Assembly: GCA_014529385.2 (NCBI GenBank)
Contig: CM043971.1
Span: 53,913,209-53,977,208, forward strand
DNA: 64,000 bases
Reading direction: 5' to 3'
Source: Adiantum capillus-veneris
Taxonomy: Eukaryota; Streptophyta; Polypodiopsida; Polypodiales; Pteridaceae
The notes beneath the pieces were generated by a model. The model did no database searches, was not told the DNA's origin, and saw only the letters and a program-made list of their open reading frames with translations. This document shows, piece by piece, positions 11,379-24,539 of the stretch (position 1 is its first letter; each line of letters begins with the position of its first letter). Made by a program: the position numbers and the translations under genes.

Positions 11379-14300
11379 TTTAAGACCTTTATGTTTAGCT
11401 TAGCAAAAAAAGAAGAAAGAAAGAAATACTGCTGGACACATAGTATTTGCAACAAAACTAGAACCATTGGATTCATTGAGAGGAAAATGCCATGCAAAAA
11501 AGGCCTTGATACGAGTTAATAGTTTTTTGATATGGTGGTGAACCCTTAGTGATTGGATTATGTAGAGATATCTCCTATTACCTGCCACCTTCACCCAAAA
11601 ACAAAACATGAGAATGTTAAATAAGTTCATGGAAGACAAGTATAAAAAAAGAACTCTGCACGTTATAGATGTCTGCCTAATACAAACTCTAAAAGTGGGT
11701 TAAATCTAATCAGAGGGGTCTATAGAGTATCTGTTGGTGTAGTAAGGCAATAAAGCTCCCAAGCTAGCAACGTGTGTAAGTATCCCCTTGCAAAGAGTCT
11801 TGGCTTTTTCTCCCTTTATAAGTGGATTCCCATTCTGGTCTTCCCTCCAAAAAGAAAGTGGGTGAATGGTGGGCTCTTGTTCTTTTTCTTTTGTTATGAG
11901 AGGAGTGGTGCTCTTGTGGTGCTACAACTTGTTTTGAAAGGCATAGTTGTGGCCTTTTATTGGGATTCCTTTAGTGTGTGGGATACCGACATCGTTCTTT
12001 TTGAGTTTTTTTTTTTGGTTTTCGCGTAAGGGAGTAGGGCCGACCATGTAAAAAACTTTATGCACCATATTGAGGGGTAAGTTCTAACAAAAGCTTAACT
12101 AAAATGTTCCATGGATTTGTGTGTTAGAGAGGGGATCCCTCCTCCACCCACACTAGGATGATATCCTGTCCACCTTACGGGGCAATAGGGCCACTAAGTG
12201 GTCCTATTGTCCTCCAATTTTGAGATGCTTCAAAACCTGGGTGTGTCAACATGTATAAGAGGATGTTGAATACTCTTGGAGGTATCCTCTATCCAGCTTC
12301 CATATTTTGGCCTTTTTAAATCCTTTAAGGCAAAATGCTTTGACAAGTTGTTTGATGTCATTTGCTGCTTCTAGTGGGCTAATGCTGCAAAAGAGTATGG
12401 GTTTGAGCTTGGAAATGATGACTTTATGTGCCGATCCTGATGGCCTATTGTTCGATCTTTTGATGTATTTGATAGGATAGAAAAGTAGGATATCTTTATT
12501 ATTAGCAAAGTGTTTATCCATTGGCCTTTGTTAATTACCAAATGTAGGTTTAGGAACTTGGCAATCATGCCTTATTGTGTCTCGATCGAGAGACAACTTG
12601 GGTAGATCCTCTATTGCTCCATGAAATATGGTGGATCATGAGAGTTTATTAGGGTTATATCATCAAAATATATGAATGGTATTCCAAGTTTTCCAAGGAT
12701 AAGTTTGGGAGTTGTCAAAATTAGGGTTGTAGTAATGAAATCAAACTCTAGTGAATGGAGGTATCGGTTACACCATAGGGGAGAACATGTTTATCCCATG
12801 GGGATCCTATTGATTTCTTTGTAGACATTTTTCTGGCATTGGATGAACATGACCTTATGTACTTTACACGTACTTGTGATGAATGGTAGAGTCTTGTGGA
12901 GTGGGTGTAGTAAGTGTATTGATGAAAGTAAGTATGGTCTCTAGGGTCTCCTCTACCCCATCTTTCCATAGGTGAAAATCCGAGCCTTGTAAGTGAGACT
13001 TGGCTTCTTGTAGAATGAGTTGTCTACACATAAGGACAATGTTTTTGGTCACCTTATCTAAAAATCTAATGAAGTAGCATGATTTTATGTGCTCAATTTA
13101 TGGGGTAAGGTTTGTGTAATTTTTGTGTTGTCTATTGATTTGTATATGGTTAGAACAATAGTGATACAGAAACATTGAAACCTCTGCAAAGATAGGTGTT
13201 GAGGGACTTGTATGCATCCTTGTGAGATCAGCACTTTGAGTGCTTTTTTTAGTTCCTCATATGACCCATGCAGTTTGATGGCTTTGAGGGAATGTGTCCC
13301 AGCCCTTGTTTACATATTAATGCTAAGGGGTGGGCTTACCATGCCATCAAGGTCCTAGTCAGGATATTGCCTCTGGTAGGGTCACGGCTCTTTGTTTCTC
13401 AAAAACATAAACATGCTTCTTCCTTTTTACTATAGAACATGCTTCTTGCATTACAATAGATGACCTTCAAAGGTGGGTCAAAAGACCAACTGAAAATACA
13501 ATCATCCCACACATAGGTGGATATTTAAGTCAGAAAAGAATAACTCAAAAAATCTCCTCAGGTTTTTAAGATCTAATAGAGGGTTTACAAACAGGATCGG
13601 GATGAATTTTGCTTTTTTGCAAAAAATGAAATCTCTCGTGGGTATCTCGCATTACCTACTATTAATCATACATTAGAAATTTAGCAATTGCTAAACACTA
13701 TTGGTTAAATACATGCCTGGTGCAAATAGATGGAATGACTGAGGGTTGAGATAGATGTGCCAGGCAGGAAGGTGTGGCTTGTGGTGTTTGGCAACTGCTA
13801 GAAGATTTAGTAGGTGAGGCTTGAATCCATCTTAGGGAAAAATTTGAAGGGCGCAATGGCATGAATAATCGCCCCCTTCCTCAAGCATGTCGTGCATCGC
13901 CCCCTTGAGCTTTTTTTGTCATCCAACTGTTGTGCTGCTCTCTTGTAGGTGTGAGAGCTTGTAAGTTGATTTTTTTCTACCTTTGAATGCAGGTTTGATG
14001 AGAAACCTGGTTGAAGAGCACCATGTGCTTGATAGCTTCCTTTAGTTTCTCCCTATAAGCAAGGTGGATGATTGTTGCCTTAATGGCATTTGTAGCTTCT
14101 TTTGCAATCCAACTTAGGAATGCAATAGTGGAAATTTTCAAGTTTGAGTCTATAGAAAATAGAGCTAAGTAATTTAAGATCATCCACAAAGAATGATCAA
14201 ACTAGAGTACATTACCATCTTTGCATAGGTTTCTTTGGCCAACATGCTTGCATCAGCCTTAGAGGAGGGGCCGGTGAGAGTACTTATCAAGGTGGTTGAC

Positions 14301-14655
14301 CGAAGGAAATGCAAAAATTGATGAGGTGGTGTTGCTCATGGATAGTGCCAAGGAGAAAGCTGTTATCGGAACCATAACTATTGTAGGACCTGGGACTTAT
14401 GTTGAGGATGGTGCTCGAACGCCTTTGGAGTGGAAAGAGTGTCATGTACTCCAAGTATGCTGGGAGCGAATTCAAGTTTGTTGATGGCACATAATACATT
14501 GTTGTAAAAGCACATGATGTCTTGGTAGTTCTATCTTAGCCTTGACTATGGCTTGGTCCGACCAGGTTAACTTCAAATCCTATGAGGTTGAATATATTGT
14601 TTGAGGCTTAGTTTAGCTCGTGCAATGGATTTCTTGTACAAGAGAAAAAAGGGGA
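10800..14655. other. Gene-free stretch with one microsatellite and one hairpin
   Basis: Short minus-strand frames at 12246-13052 and 13977-14499 look like a decayed coding region but show no motif I can assign. A (GA)n run lies at 11333-11374. A hairpin at 12180-12211 has 15-bp arms with two mismatches, both compatible with G-U pairs in RNA. Confidence 0.5.
11333..11374. repeat. (GA)n microsatellite
   Basis: A pure GA run of about 42 bp. Confidence 0.95.
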
Positions 14656-14658
14656 AAA

Positions 14659-15032
<374 letters not shown>

Positions 15033-15371
15033 ACTATATGTCTGCATGAAGGTGTGCAATGCTTGTATTTGATTGCTCTACCTAATGTGAAAAAGCTTGC
15101 TACCTACCTCACAATGAAAAGTTATTAGTGTTATTGGGTGAAGCATTGGGTGACAAATTGCATGTGCCCTATATCTTGTCTTTGACTGCTCTACATCATG
15201 TGAAAAAGCATGCCGTCTACCTCACATTGAGAAGCTTTATGCCCAATGAAGCAGCGGTAAAAAATTCCATGTGGCCCATATTCTCTAATACGATGCTCTC
15301 TTGGTCTTGAAAGCCCCATATTCTCCACCATGCTACATCATGCAACAAATGCTTGGCCTCATTGGATTAGC

Positions 15372-15490
<119 letters not shown>

Positions 15491-15939
15491 GCTAATCAGC
15501 TAACAAGAGCAAAAGAAAAGCATCAAACAGGATTCCACACTTTTTTTCAAGCCTAATCATTGTAATCAAACCCATTTTATTATTGAAAAATCCCTCAAGT
15601 CCAAAGCCGTTGTAATGTTATTGAGTACTAGTGAGTCTAAAGGGGCTAATGGCTTCCACGTTTGTAATTCTATGGAGTCTCTTAACGTTATATTGAGTCC
15701 CAATTAGCAAGGAATCCATTTTTACACCTTGGCTAAGGGATAAAATCCATTTTTTGTAACTTTAAGACCTAAGTTTTGGATAATAAAGAGTAAGCATTGC
15801 TACAACAGCTCAATGACTGTCAACTGTTTCTTCAATCTCTCGTCTCTCTAGCAAATGGTGTTGCATTGTTGTTCTGAGCATACCAATGTGTTCGCAAATG
15901 AAAGCTCTCTCTTTTATTGTAAGTTTTTTTGCGACAAAG

Positions 15940-18400
15940 TGTACTATAAGTCGTTCCCGTTTACGAGTTGTTTTTGTCTCTTAAGTTCGTACCTCTTGCG
16001 TCTTACTTTTTTGGAATTTTTAGTAGACAATTTATTGGATTTGTCTGATCCACTTGCGTTTTTTTTCTTATTCTCCTTGTCTTGGGCTCTAGTCATCACT
16101 TGAACAGGAACTGTTGGTTCCCCTTCTAATGAATTACTTGGCATGATTTAAATTATGTTTATAACAGTTCTTCCTTTGTTTGCTGGATTCCTAGGACAAT
16201 CTTTAGGAAAATGTCCTCCCTTTTGTCCACATTCCCCACACTAAGCCTTTATAGGTTGTGCATTCTTATCCGATTTCTGGACAGCCATTCTTCCAATGAT
16301 TATTCGCTCCACAGTTATGACAACTTCCAATTTTTGATTTGGGCATTGGCTTGATCATTTGTGGTCTCACCCCTTGATTTGCAATAAAGTTAACAGGTGT
16401 TGTTTTAGTAGGTGCTTGAAACATCGACTCTATAGGGACTAGAGCAGGTTGGGTATACCACTATTCCTCTATTCCCATTGTTATAGATCTTGTTTCACAG
16501 TATGGAGTAACAGGTACTAGAGCTTGCTCATCGATCTGTTCCTCGAGTAGCATATACTTGACCGATACCACACTATTCCTAGGGAGTGGTGGTTGTTGGC
16601 ATGATACTGGTTGTGGTCTCTCTTTATTCATTGGTGATCTTTGCATGGGTACCACATTTGTCACGTAGCAATACATGTGTTGTCCTTGTGGCCTCATTAA
16701 CATGTACTGAACATTCCCATCGTATTTTAGCTTGTATAGCACTTATTTGTCTCGTAATTTGTCCATTCCCCTTCAATGGTGCACCATTTTAATTGCCTTT
16801 GCAGTTGTCCTTGATTTGGTCCTTGCGTTGGCCCCTCAACAACATTCCTTGCATGTTGATCATCATATTGTTCATGTGCTTCAGTATGTCCTCTATAGAA
16901 CTGGTAGAAGCTGCAACAACTAGTTCGACTTGTGCTAGCATAGTGGTTGTGTTCGTTTGCTTTGTACGTCTTTAGCTTTACTTTCCTCATTATAAATCTC
17001 ACAATTATCACTCAGGTTGATCCCGTTTAGACTACATGCATCCCAAGTCATATGTCTTTTGTTGTACAAGATAGCATGTAATTACTTGTTTAATAGTAAT
17101 TCTAAAAATAATGAGACGAGTCTTTCCTTGGATGGAATTTACAACTCCAGACATTTGTCTATATATTGCCTCATTCGACTCACACTATCCCTTACAGTCT
17201 CTCCATGTTTCTGCATGAAACTTCAGATTTGTGCCACTGTACTATGCTTTATCCCCATTTGGAACAAGTGGCAACAAATCTCATTGCCAAGGTTGGCAAG
17301 TCGGTTATTGATCCATGTGGTATGGTTTGAAACCAAGTCAAAGATTTGTCTTCCAAGGTCGTCCCAAACCCCTCAAACTGCGTAGGAAGTTGGTTATGCA
17401 CTCAACTCTCAAAACCTCTCTGAAGCTGGCCAAATGGTTATAAGAATCCTCTGATCCGCTGTATTTTTTTATGCGCTTTTGGAAATCTTCTGGTGGTCTG
17501 ACTCTACGATTGTGTTCTGCACCCGCTCTTTCCCTTCTAACCGGTGTCTCTCCCATTAATCCCTCAAACCAGCTCTTTGGTAAGTGTGACTCTTGTTGAC
17601 CCCTTCTCGTCCTTGTGTCACTCATTCCTTCCTTGTTATAGGTGGTTTCAGCCTTTCTTTCTTTGTTGGTACCATTGAGGTGACTACATCTTGTTGTGCT
17701 TCCTCGTTGGCTGGCCATGTTGTCATAAGATCTAGCATTTGGATCCACATCCCAAACAATTTCCTATGCGGTTCCCATAATTACTTCACGGATTGAGTTT
17801 CCCTGGTACTTGGTTTGTTCAATCTCTTTTGGGGTCATCATAACAAAGTTATTGTTGTAACAATCTCTAAAGAGATGAGTGGGGAGTTCTGCTAACCCTT
17901 TTCCCCTGACCTTGAAGATGTACACAATTTTCAAGGGAGTTAGTTGTCCTAATTTGGCATGGGTGGTCCATACCAAATCCTTAATATTGTTTTCTTCCCA
18001 GCAGCTCCAAGTCTTGGGTTATGAGTGGGGATGTGGAGGTCCCTCTTTTACAACCTTATCAGGTATTAGAGTATTGACCTCTAAACCCCATTTATCCACT
18101 AAATCACGGTCTTGTATCTTGCGATATTGTACTCCATTTTGGTCTACATACAGGTCATCGTGTTTGTTTGCTCTCACCTCCTCTTAAAAATCGATGGTAT
18201 GGTCGTCTATCCGTATTGCAAACTCTTCATATCTGGGTCCAAGTAAATCTGGGCTTCGTATTTTTTGGTCTTGAAGAAAGTCAGGATATGCTTGAATTTG
18301 AGTGAGGTCCCTCTTCCTGATTGAGTCGAAAAGGAAGACATGTCTGAGCTTGAATCAGAGAAAGTGTCTGGCACTTCTCTCGCAATAGTTTCTAATGGTC
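15940..18400 (-). pseudogene. LTR-retrotransposon gag with capsid block and two zinc knuckles
   Basis: Minus-strand frames from about 18400 down to 15940, broken by stops and shifts. From the N-terminus: a segment with DLYVDQNGVQYRKI (about 18160-18110); a polar stretch; then a retrotransposon gag capsid block reading PPEDFQKRIKKYSGSEDSYN (about 17500-17440) and, after a frame change, WFKTIPHGSITDLATL (about 17330-17280). Two knuckles follow: CHNCGANNHWKNGC (canonical, about 16312-16270) and CGECGQKGGHFPKDC at 16196-16240 with an extra residue before His. A Lys/Arg-rich tail ends near 15944. No protease, RT or integrase follows. The capsid block is typical of Ty3/gypsy-like gag. The second knuckle and the sequence PRNPANK closely match the gag at 30568-30612, so the two elements belong to one family. 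Confidence 0.75.
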
Positions 18401-18705
18401 TCCCTTGGTTACACTCTCTTCTATGGATGATAAACTCTTATCTCTCCTAAGTCAATCGAGTTTCCCAAAAATCTACCAAATCTTAGGTTTATATATAGAC
18501 TTATTCACTCAATTGAACTGATACTTCAAACCTAGAAATGTGGTCTTGATTTCAATCGCATTGCTTTTGATTTTGCTTTTGCTCTCAATTCGTCACCAAG
18601 TCATGAGTCCCTGCATACCAGCACTCAAAACCATATGTGATTCCACAATTTAACGTCAATTTGGTCAATCAGGAAAATGAGCAAAATATCCCTTCAAGTG
18701 AGATT

Positions 18706-18731
18706 TTTATCTTCAGCGCGCCGAAGATAAA
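18706..18731. repeat. Palindrome centred on GCGCGC
   Basis: A 26-bp near-perfect palindrome: CTTC and GAAG arms around AGCGCGCC, flanked by TTTAT and ATAAA. A related palindrome lies at 19091-19118. Confidence 0.8.
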
Positions 18732-18783
18732 TCTCTTCCAGATTTTAGTAATTTTTTATTGTTTTCTTCATAGATTGATTTTC

Positions 18784-18957
18784 CTATAAGTTTTAGGATT
18801 TATCCACACCCTGGTTTCAAGTTTTAGCCTAATTTAATTTTTCCTTGTTGATTTTCTCTGAAGTCTATGGTTTCAAGTTTTAAGAATTATCCACACCCTG
18901 GTTGCAAGTTTTAGCCTGATTTGATTTTCCTTACTGATTTTCTCTGAAGTTTGTGGT
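18784..18957. repeat. 87-bp tandem duplication
   Basis: Two diverged copies share ATCCACACCCTGGTT and TTTTCTCTGAAGT, at about 18784-18870 and 18871-18957. Confidence 0.8.
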
Positions 18958-19090
18958 TTTTTTCCAATTTTGGGCTTGACCAGGCCTTTCAATGATTCAC
19001 ATGTTTCCAAAATCAATTGGGGATAGTCTAAACAAGTTAGTCTACCACCTTGAAAGTTAAATTTCTTAGTTTTAGTCTTAGAAACCCCTT

Positions 19091-19118
19091 GTCTATCGTT
19101 GGCGCGCCTAAGATAGAC
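19091..19118. repeat. Second palindrome centred on GCGCGC
   Basis: A 28-bp palindrome with GTCTATC and GATAGAC ends around TTGGCGCGCCTAA, with two mismatched pairs. It shares its core with the palindrome 385 bp away. Confidence 0.8.
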
Positions 19119-19439
19119 TTGTCAAATGTTTTGGTCTTCTTGAATCACCATTGACCAGATGCACTCCTTATGGTTTTCTACTTACCCTACTCATATTGGA
19201 CATTTTAAAAAAAAAGCAAAAAGTGAAAAATACAACTTTCAGTCTCAAATCCCTACTTTTTATCTAGGTAACACCCTTACCGACCACTAGCTAGTCTCAA
19301 CGATCCTTCACCTAATCCGTCCTACTAAACTAATGCTTCCGAGGTCCTTACCGAGTATCTCTACTCTCAAGCACCTCTCAGCTGTGACAAAGTCAAAAAA
19401 TGTGTCACTCTAGCCAAAACTAGAGGAAGTAATGAAAAT

Positions 19440-22352
19440 TCAAGTGAGTGTTTTGGGTTTTTTACTAGCTTCTCCCCCTGTTGGCTTCTCAAGCTTTATC
19501 ACAAAACTTTCTGGTTGTTTCATGTAGACGTCCTCTTCAAGATCCCCATGAAGAAACGATGTCTTCGCATCCATTTGGACCAATTCCATGTCCTCGATGG
19601 CTGTTAGACCAAGCACAAGACGCAATGTAGTCATCTTGACCACAAGATAAAAGATTTCATCAAAATCCACGCCGTTCGTTTTCTTGAACCCTTTAGCAAC
19701 CAATCTAGCCTTATACTTAGGCTTGGGATCATTTGTGGTATACTTCTTCTTGTACACCCATTTGCATGGCAATTCTTGTTTACCCACAGGTAACTCTATC
19801 AATTCCCAAGTTTCATTTGCTAATAAGATTGTTATACTCATATTGCATAGCCTCTTCCCACTTCATGCTATCGTCCATTTTAATGGACTCTTTGTAGCAA
19901 GTGGACTCACCGCAAACTAGAAAATAGTCCAATCTTGGCTCAAAACACTCAGGTGCACGAGATACACGAGTAGATCTCTGAAGTGCATGACTGTTGGATT
20001 CCTCTCTCTTTGGAGCAACATGTGTGTGTGTACTAGTGGAAGGTGCATCACTAGCACGTCCAACATTCTGTGTAACGGTGAGGCAACATCCTCGAGCCGT
20101 ACTCTACGATACTCAATGTATTTCAATGTATTTCTATGCATCTTAGACTTGTTGAATATCACCTTGAGTTGTGTATAACCTTCTCAGATTCTGGGTGCCA
20201 GAGACGATATCCCATTTCTTTTTCCACACCATATCCAATGAAGATGCACTTGTGTGATTTGGAGTCCATCTTTTGTCTAAGTGCTTTTGGCACATGTGAG
20301 AATGCCTCACACACAAACACACGTAATCTGTCATATTTGGGCTATTTTCCCGTCCACATCTCGTGCGGAACCTTGTGCTGCAATGGTGTACTAGGTGACC
20401 AACTGATCAATTAAGCAACCATCGTAACAGATTCTCCAAAAACTTCTTGAGGTAAGTTGGCCGTAAACAACATAGAAGTGACCCGTTCCTGAAATTTTCT
20501 ATTCATCCTCTTAACCACACCGTTTTGGGTGTGTGTGTAAGGCGTGGTAAATTGTCTTCTAATGCCTTGTTTACTGCAGAACTCCTTGAGCTCGGAGGAG
20601 ATGTACTCGCCTCCATTGTCACTTTGCGAAGCTTTAAGCTTTCTACCCAATTGATTCTCTACCAAGGCTAAGAACTTTTGAAAGACACTAAAGACGTCGC
20701 TCTTTTGCTTCAAGTGATACACCCACACCTTTCTAGTAGAGTCATCTATGAATATCAGTATAATGCTCCCCCTAGAGACTTGACCGGCATAGGTTTGCAC
20801 AAGTCTCTATGAATGAGATCTAGATGAACTCCTAACTCCTTGTCTAAAGGCGATGATATCAACCTAGTCTGTTTGCCATAGATACAATGCTCACATAAAG
20901 AGAAGTTAGAGTAATCTAACACAGGGATATAACCAAAATGCTACAAGGATTTCATTCCCTTCTGACTCATATGACCTAGCCGACTTGCCACAATTCTCTA
21001 GACGGCACCTCTCGGCTACAAAAATAGAATTCTTTTTTACGGAAGAGACATAAAGTGAGTACAATGAGCCAAACTTCTGGCCTTTAAGCAATGATCAGAT
21101 TTCCCTTCTTGATAATCCAAGAACCATGGTCCATGAGAAAATATGGTAGTGTAACCCAAAACATCCAGCTGTCCAACATACATCAAACTCTTTGTCAATT
21201 TGGATACATGTTTGACATTGTGTAGCATAAACTTAATGGCATTACATATAGAAAAATTGATGATGCCCACATCGCATATATCAATCTCATAAGATTGCCT
21301 AGCTTCATTGTGCCATGTGTGATAATGTATGTAGAAAACCACTCCTTGTGAGGAGTCACGTGAAAGCTAGCACATGAGTCCACAATTCAATTCTGCACAT
21401 AACACTTGTCACAAGAGCTAACAATGCATCAGGACTCAAATCCGATGTGAAAATCAACACATCATTTGACACGTCAAAACTTGTTTCAATGGCTAGAGAC
21501 TCAACCACATTAATCTCTTCAATTTTTACGTTACTTTTAGATTTGTGAGACTTCGCTTTCTCCTCGCCCTTGTCACGCTGCAATGTGCGGCAATCTTTCT
21601 TCGAGTGTCCCTTTTTATGGTAGTAGTAACATTTAACATTTCTCATGTCTTTGCCGCAACTCTTGCTACGATCTTGCATGTGATCTTGAGAATGACCAGG
21701 GCTACGGCCACACTGTATTTGCTTGCCACTATTTCCACTAGCCACATACGCAGCACCATGCCCACTCACATAAAGAGATTGCCATCGAATATCCTCAGTG
21801 AGCAACACACTAGCAACATCACTAAAAACTAGATTGCCATTAGGTGCAAAATTGCTTATGACTGTGTTGAAAGTATCCCATGACAATGGTAGCAAACATG
21901 CAAGAAAATGAACTTCATTTCATCATCAAAATTGAGACTTTTTGAACTAATCTGTGAAAAGATATTGTTGAACTCGTTCAAGTGAGAACTAGCATTAGTG
22001 CCCTCATTTGTATTCATGCGCATAAGCTTCTTCATCAAGAAAACCTTGTTCGAGGCATTGTTGCCATCCCATGCTTCACATAGAGCATCCCCTAAATCTT
22101 TGGCATTAGTCTTATCCGTTATGGTAAAGTAAATGGATTCACCAAGGTGCACACGAATGGTCACCATGGTACGCTCATTCAGGTCTTCCCATTGTTCATC
22201 AGTGTACGCATTCTCTCTTTGTTCACGCAAGGGTGCTATCAAGCCTTTGTTGATCAAAACATCTTGCATACGCTGCCGCCAAATAGAAAATTTTGTGCCA
22301 TCAAACTTTTGATGTAGTACTCTTCTCTTTCGGAAGCACTACTTGTAGCCAT
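19440..22352 (-). mobile_element. Ty1/copia retrotransposon, truncated in RT
   Basis: Minus-strand reading from Met at 22352 gives the copia order. Gag covers 22352-21500. Its zinc knuckle reads CYYYHKKGHSKKDC, with Tyr for the second Cys. Protease (about 21383) has DSCASFH instead of the usual DSGA. A GAG-pre-integrase segment lies at 21091-20906. The integrase core (20800-20411) keeps FIDDS and SDNGGEY, but has NGVVKRMNR where the catalytic Glu of the usual AERMNR is Lys. The start of RT (19841-19440) shows CKWVYKKK, YKARLVAKGF and QMDAKTSFLHGDLEEDVYM. The element ends before the RT active site and RNase H, and no 3' LTR is seen. Copia elements replicate through cytoplasmic particles and integrate DNA copies. 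This copy is dead by catalytic substitutions, stops and truncation. Confidence 0.92.
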
Positions 22353-23550
22353 GACTCAAGAGAATGTGGCCAAAAACTTATGGCAAATTTCCTAGGATAA
22401 TTTGGACAGATTTTATCCCATAACAAGAGAAAAAACTCAAACCAAATGTAGTAAAATCATCGTGTAGGAACAACCAAATGTTCCAAGAACACATAAAATG
22501 GACTTGCAAGAAAATTCTGACAGAGTCTCCTCTGTATGGGGAGCAAAGTCTCAAACTCGATAGGACAAAATTAAACGCATAAATTGCTCAAAACAACCAT
22601 TGGGCATAAACTGCTCAAACCAACTTCCGTGTGACCGCCAACTCGATGTCAAAAGCAAGGAGAAATTGTCTAAATACATATCCTATGGCGAGGGTACCAT
22701 AAGAGGGGAACTCCAACTACCTATATCACGGAAGGTATCTCAACATTCGAGAATAGCCCAGCTCAAAGAAAACCTCACGCAACGACCCTCCAAAGGCTAA
22801 AGAAAACTTAAAACAAGAAGCCACAATCTCAAAAAGGGCTCTTCCAATCCGAGTCTCAAAAACAACCGGGAAAACTACCAAAGTATCACACCAAATAGGC
22901 GCCACAAACAACATACATAGGCAGTGAATGCTTCTCAACATACATAAGTGACTTTGCACAAGCAGGCACCAAGAACTGCTACGTGCAATAAAAAGGATCC
23001 TTGTAGGAATATCTGCTCTCAAAATATCTCAATAGCACTATGCGTGCTCAAAAAAACATGCCTCTATCAATGCATATGTCTGCAGAGAAACTGTTATCAA
23101 ATTGACTACCAAAATTTCCTGTGAAGGCGCTCTGCTTGTAAACGTCTGAAAACTTGGAGAAACTAGCGTATGTGGGCTTGAAAACCCCTTGTAAACTGCA
23201 TGTTGGTGTAGACTGGGAATGTCACTGCAGGTTTTTGCCGCCGGACAAAAATGTGCTCAATGCAGATGCAAGGGGCACTCCTCTATGACAGAGGTACCTC
23301 GCCCGTGCACGCCAAGAAAAGGTTTTTGGTAGATCGTTGGCAAAGTTGGTGCCAAAAAATGTGAAGCCAATGTCGCTTTTTGCCAACCGGATGGAAGCCC
23401 TTTTGAGCTGTGAGTGCTCAAGAGATGTCGTAGTTGTTGAAGTGGGTGTCAAAACCGATGCCAATCGCCAATATCGAATGCCGAATGTTGAGAATCCAAG
23501 AGCTCTCACAAATTGATGATGCCAAGCCACTGAATCGGTGTCAAAAAACC
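22353..23550 (-). other. Probable 5' untranslated region and LTR of the copia element
   Basis: Non-coding sequence immediately upstream of the copia gag start. On the minus strand TGGGATAAAATCTG (ending near 22420) weakly resembles the copia initiator-tRNA primer site TGGTATCAGAGC. I cannot fix the LTR boundaries because the partner LTR is missing. Confidence 0.35.
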
Positions 23551-23551
23551 T

Positions 23552-23554
<3 letters not shown>

Positions 23555-23620
<66 letters not shown>
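23555..23620. repeat. (CT)n(CA)n compound microsatellite
   Basis: CT run to 23586 then CA run to 23620. Confidence 0.95.
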
Positions 23621-23622
<2 letters not shown>

Positions 23623-23639
23623 GGGGGTGTGTGAGTGGG

Positions 23640-24530
23640 GGTCGGATGTCGAGGGAATTGGTGGGAGATATTATTTGGTTATAATGTCAATAAGGAGTGT
23701 GAGAACATTGGCTCACTAAGCTCCACCAAGACTGCCTGTGTCTTTCTCTCCTTCCCTCTTCTCTCCTTCTCCCTCTCTTACACTCAACTCCCCGGTTCCC
23801 ACAATATTTAGATGCTACTTTTTCTTAGCATGGAATGGTCTCCTTCCACCATTCTAAAATCATGGTAAAAAAAATTAGGGGGGCCAAAGCCTCCCCATTG
23901 TTTGTGCGCATATGACTCAAAAGTCATATAACCAATAATTGAGTAAAAACTTTTGTGAGAGGTACCTTCTTTATCTTCATCATCAAAGAAGTGAACTTCT
24001 AAATATTGTGAGAAACACCGTACCATATCTTCTTGAACTTCTTCTCACATGGCTTCCACAATGTGGCCTTCCGTAAGGTATATAAACATACTCTACTAGA
24101 TTCAAGTAGTTATTGACCAAGATTCTAGGAAAGGTAAAGTATAATGAGTAGTGTGGGTTATAATCAAAGTGATGTGCTAACAAAAACTTCTCACTAAATT
24201 GCTAGCTATTGTGAATGTTATTGTGTTGACAAGTCATAGGCTTGCTAAGAAAAGTTACTAGGTGAAGGCTGGCTTATATGTTATATATGATGTTTGAAAA
24301 AGTGTGGTATGTGTTGGTTGCTTGGGTGATGAGAAGAATGTTTTTTACTAGAGTGGGGATCTTAGTGTTGAAAGCATTCAATTTCATGCTTTTGCAATTG
24401 AAGCCATTTTTTAGAGTTTTTTTCACTATGCACAATGGAATTATACATGGTTTCCATGTGACTTGATTATGTGATTGAAGGTGTTCGTCGATGTTACCAT
24501 ACCATAGTGCTACTTCCATTCTTCTTTGAT
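23640..24530. other. Gene-free stretch, unidentified frames
   Basis: Minus-strand frames at 23808-24183 and 24274-24519 may derive from one decayed coding region, but no motif is recognisable. A CT-rich patch lies at 23740-23780. Confidence 0.4.
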
Positions 24531-24539
24531 TTTGTGGTT

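Larger units (their letters stand above)
18420..19407 (-). mobile_element. Probable leader or LTR of the preceding retrotransposon
   Basis: This non-coding block lies upstream (minus strand) of the gag at 15940-18400. Read on the minus strand it could start at 19407 with TGACACATTTTTTGACTTTG, a TG-starting LTR-like end. It contains an 87-bp tandem duplication and two GCGCGC-centred palindromes. No partner LTR is visible below 15940, so the assignment is inferred from position. Confidence 0.35.
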
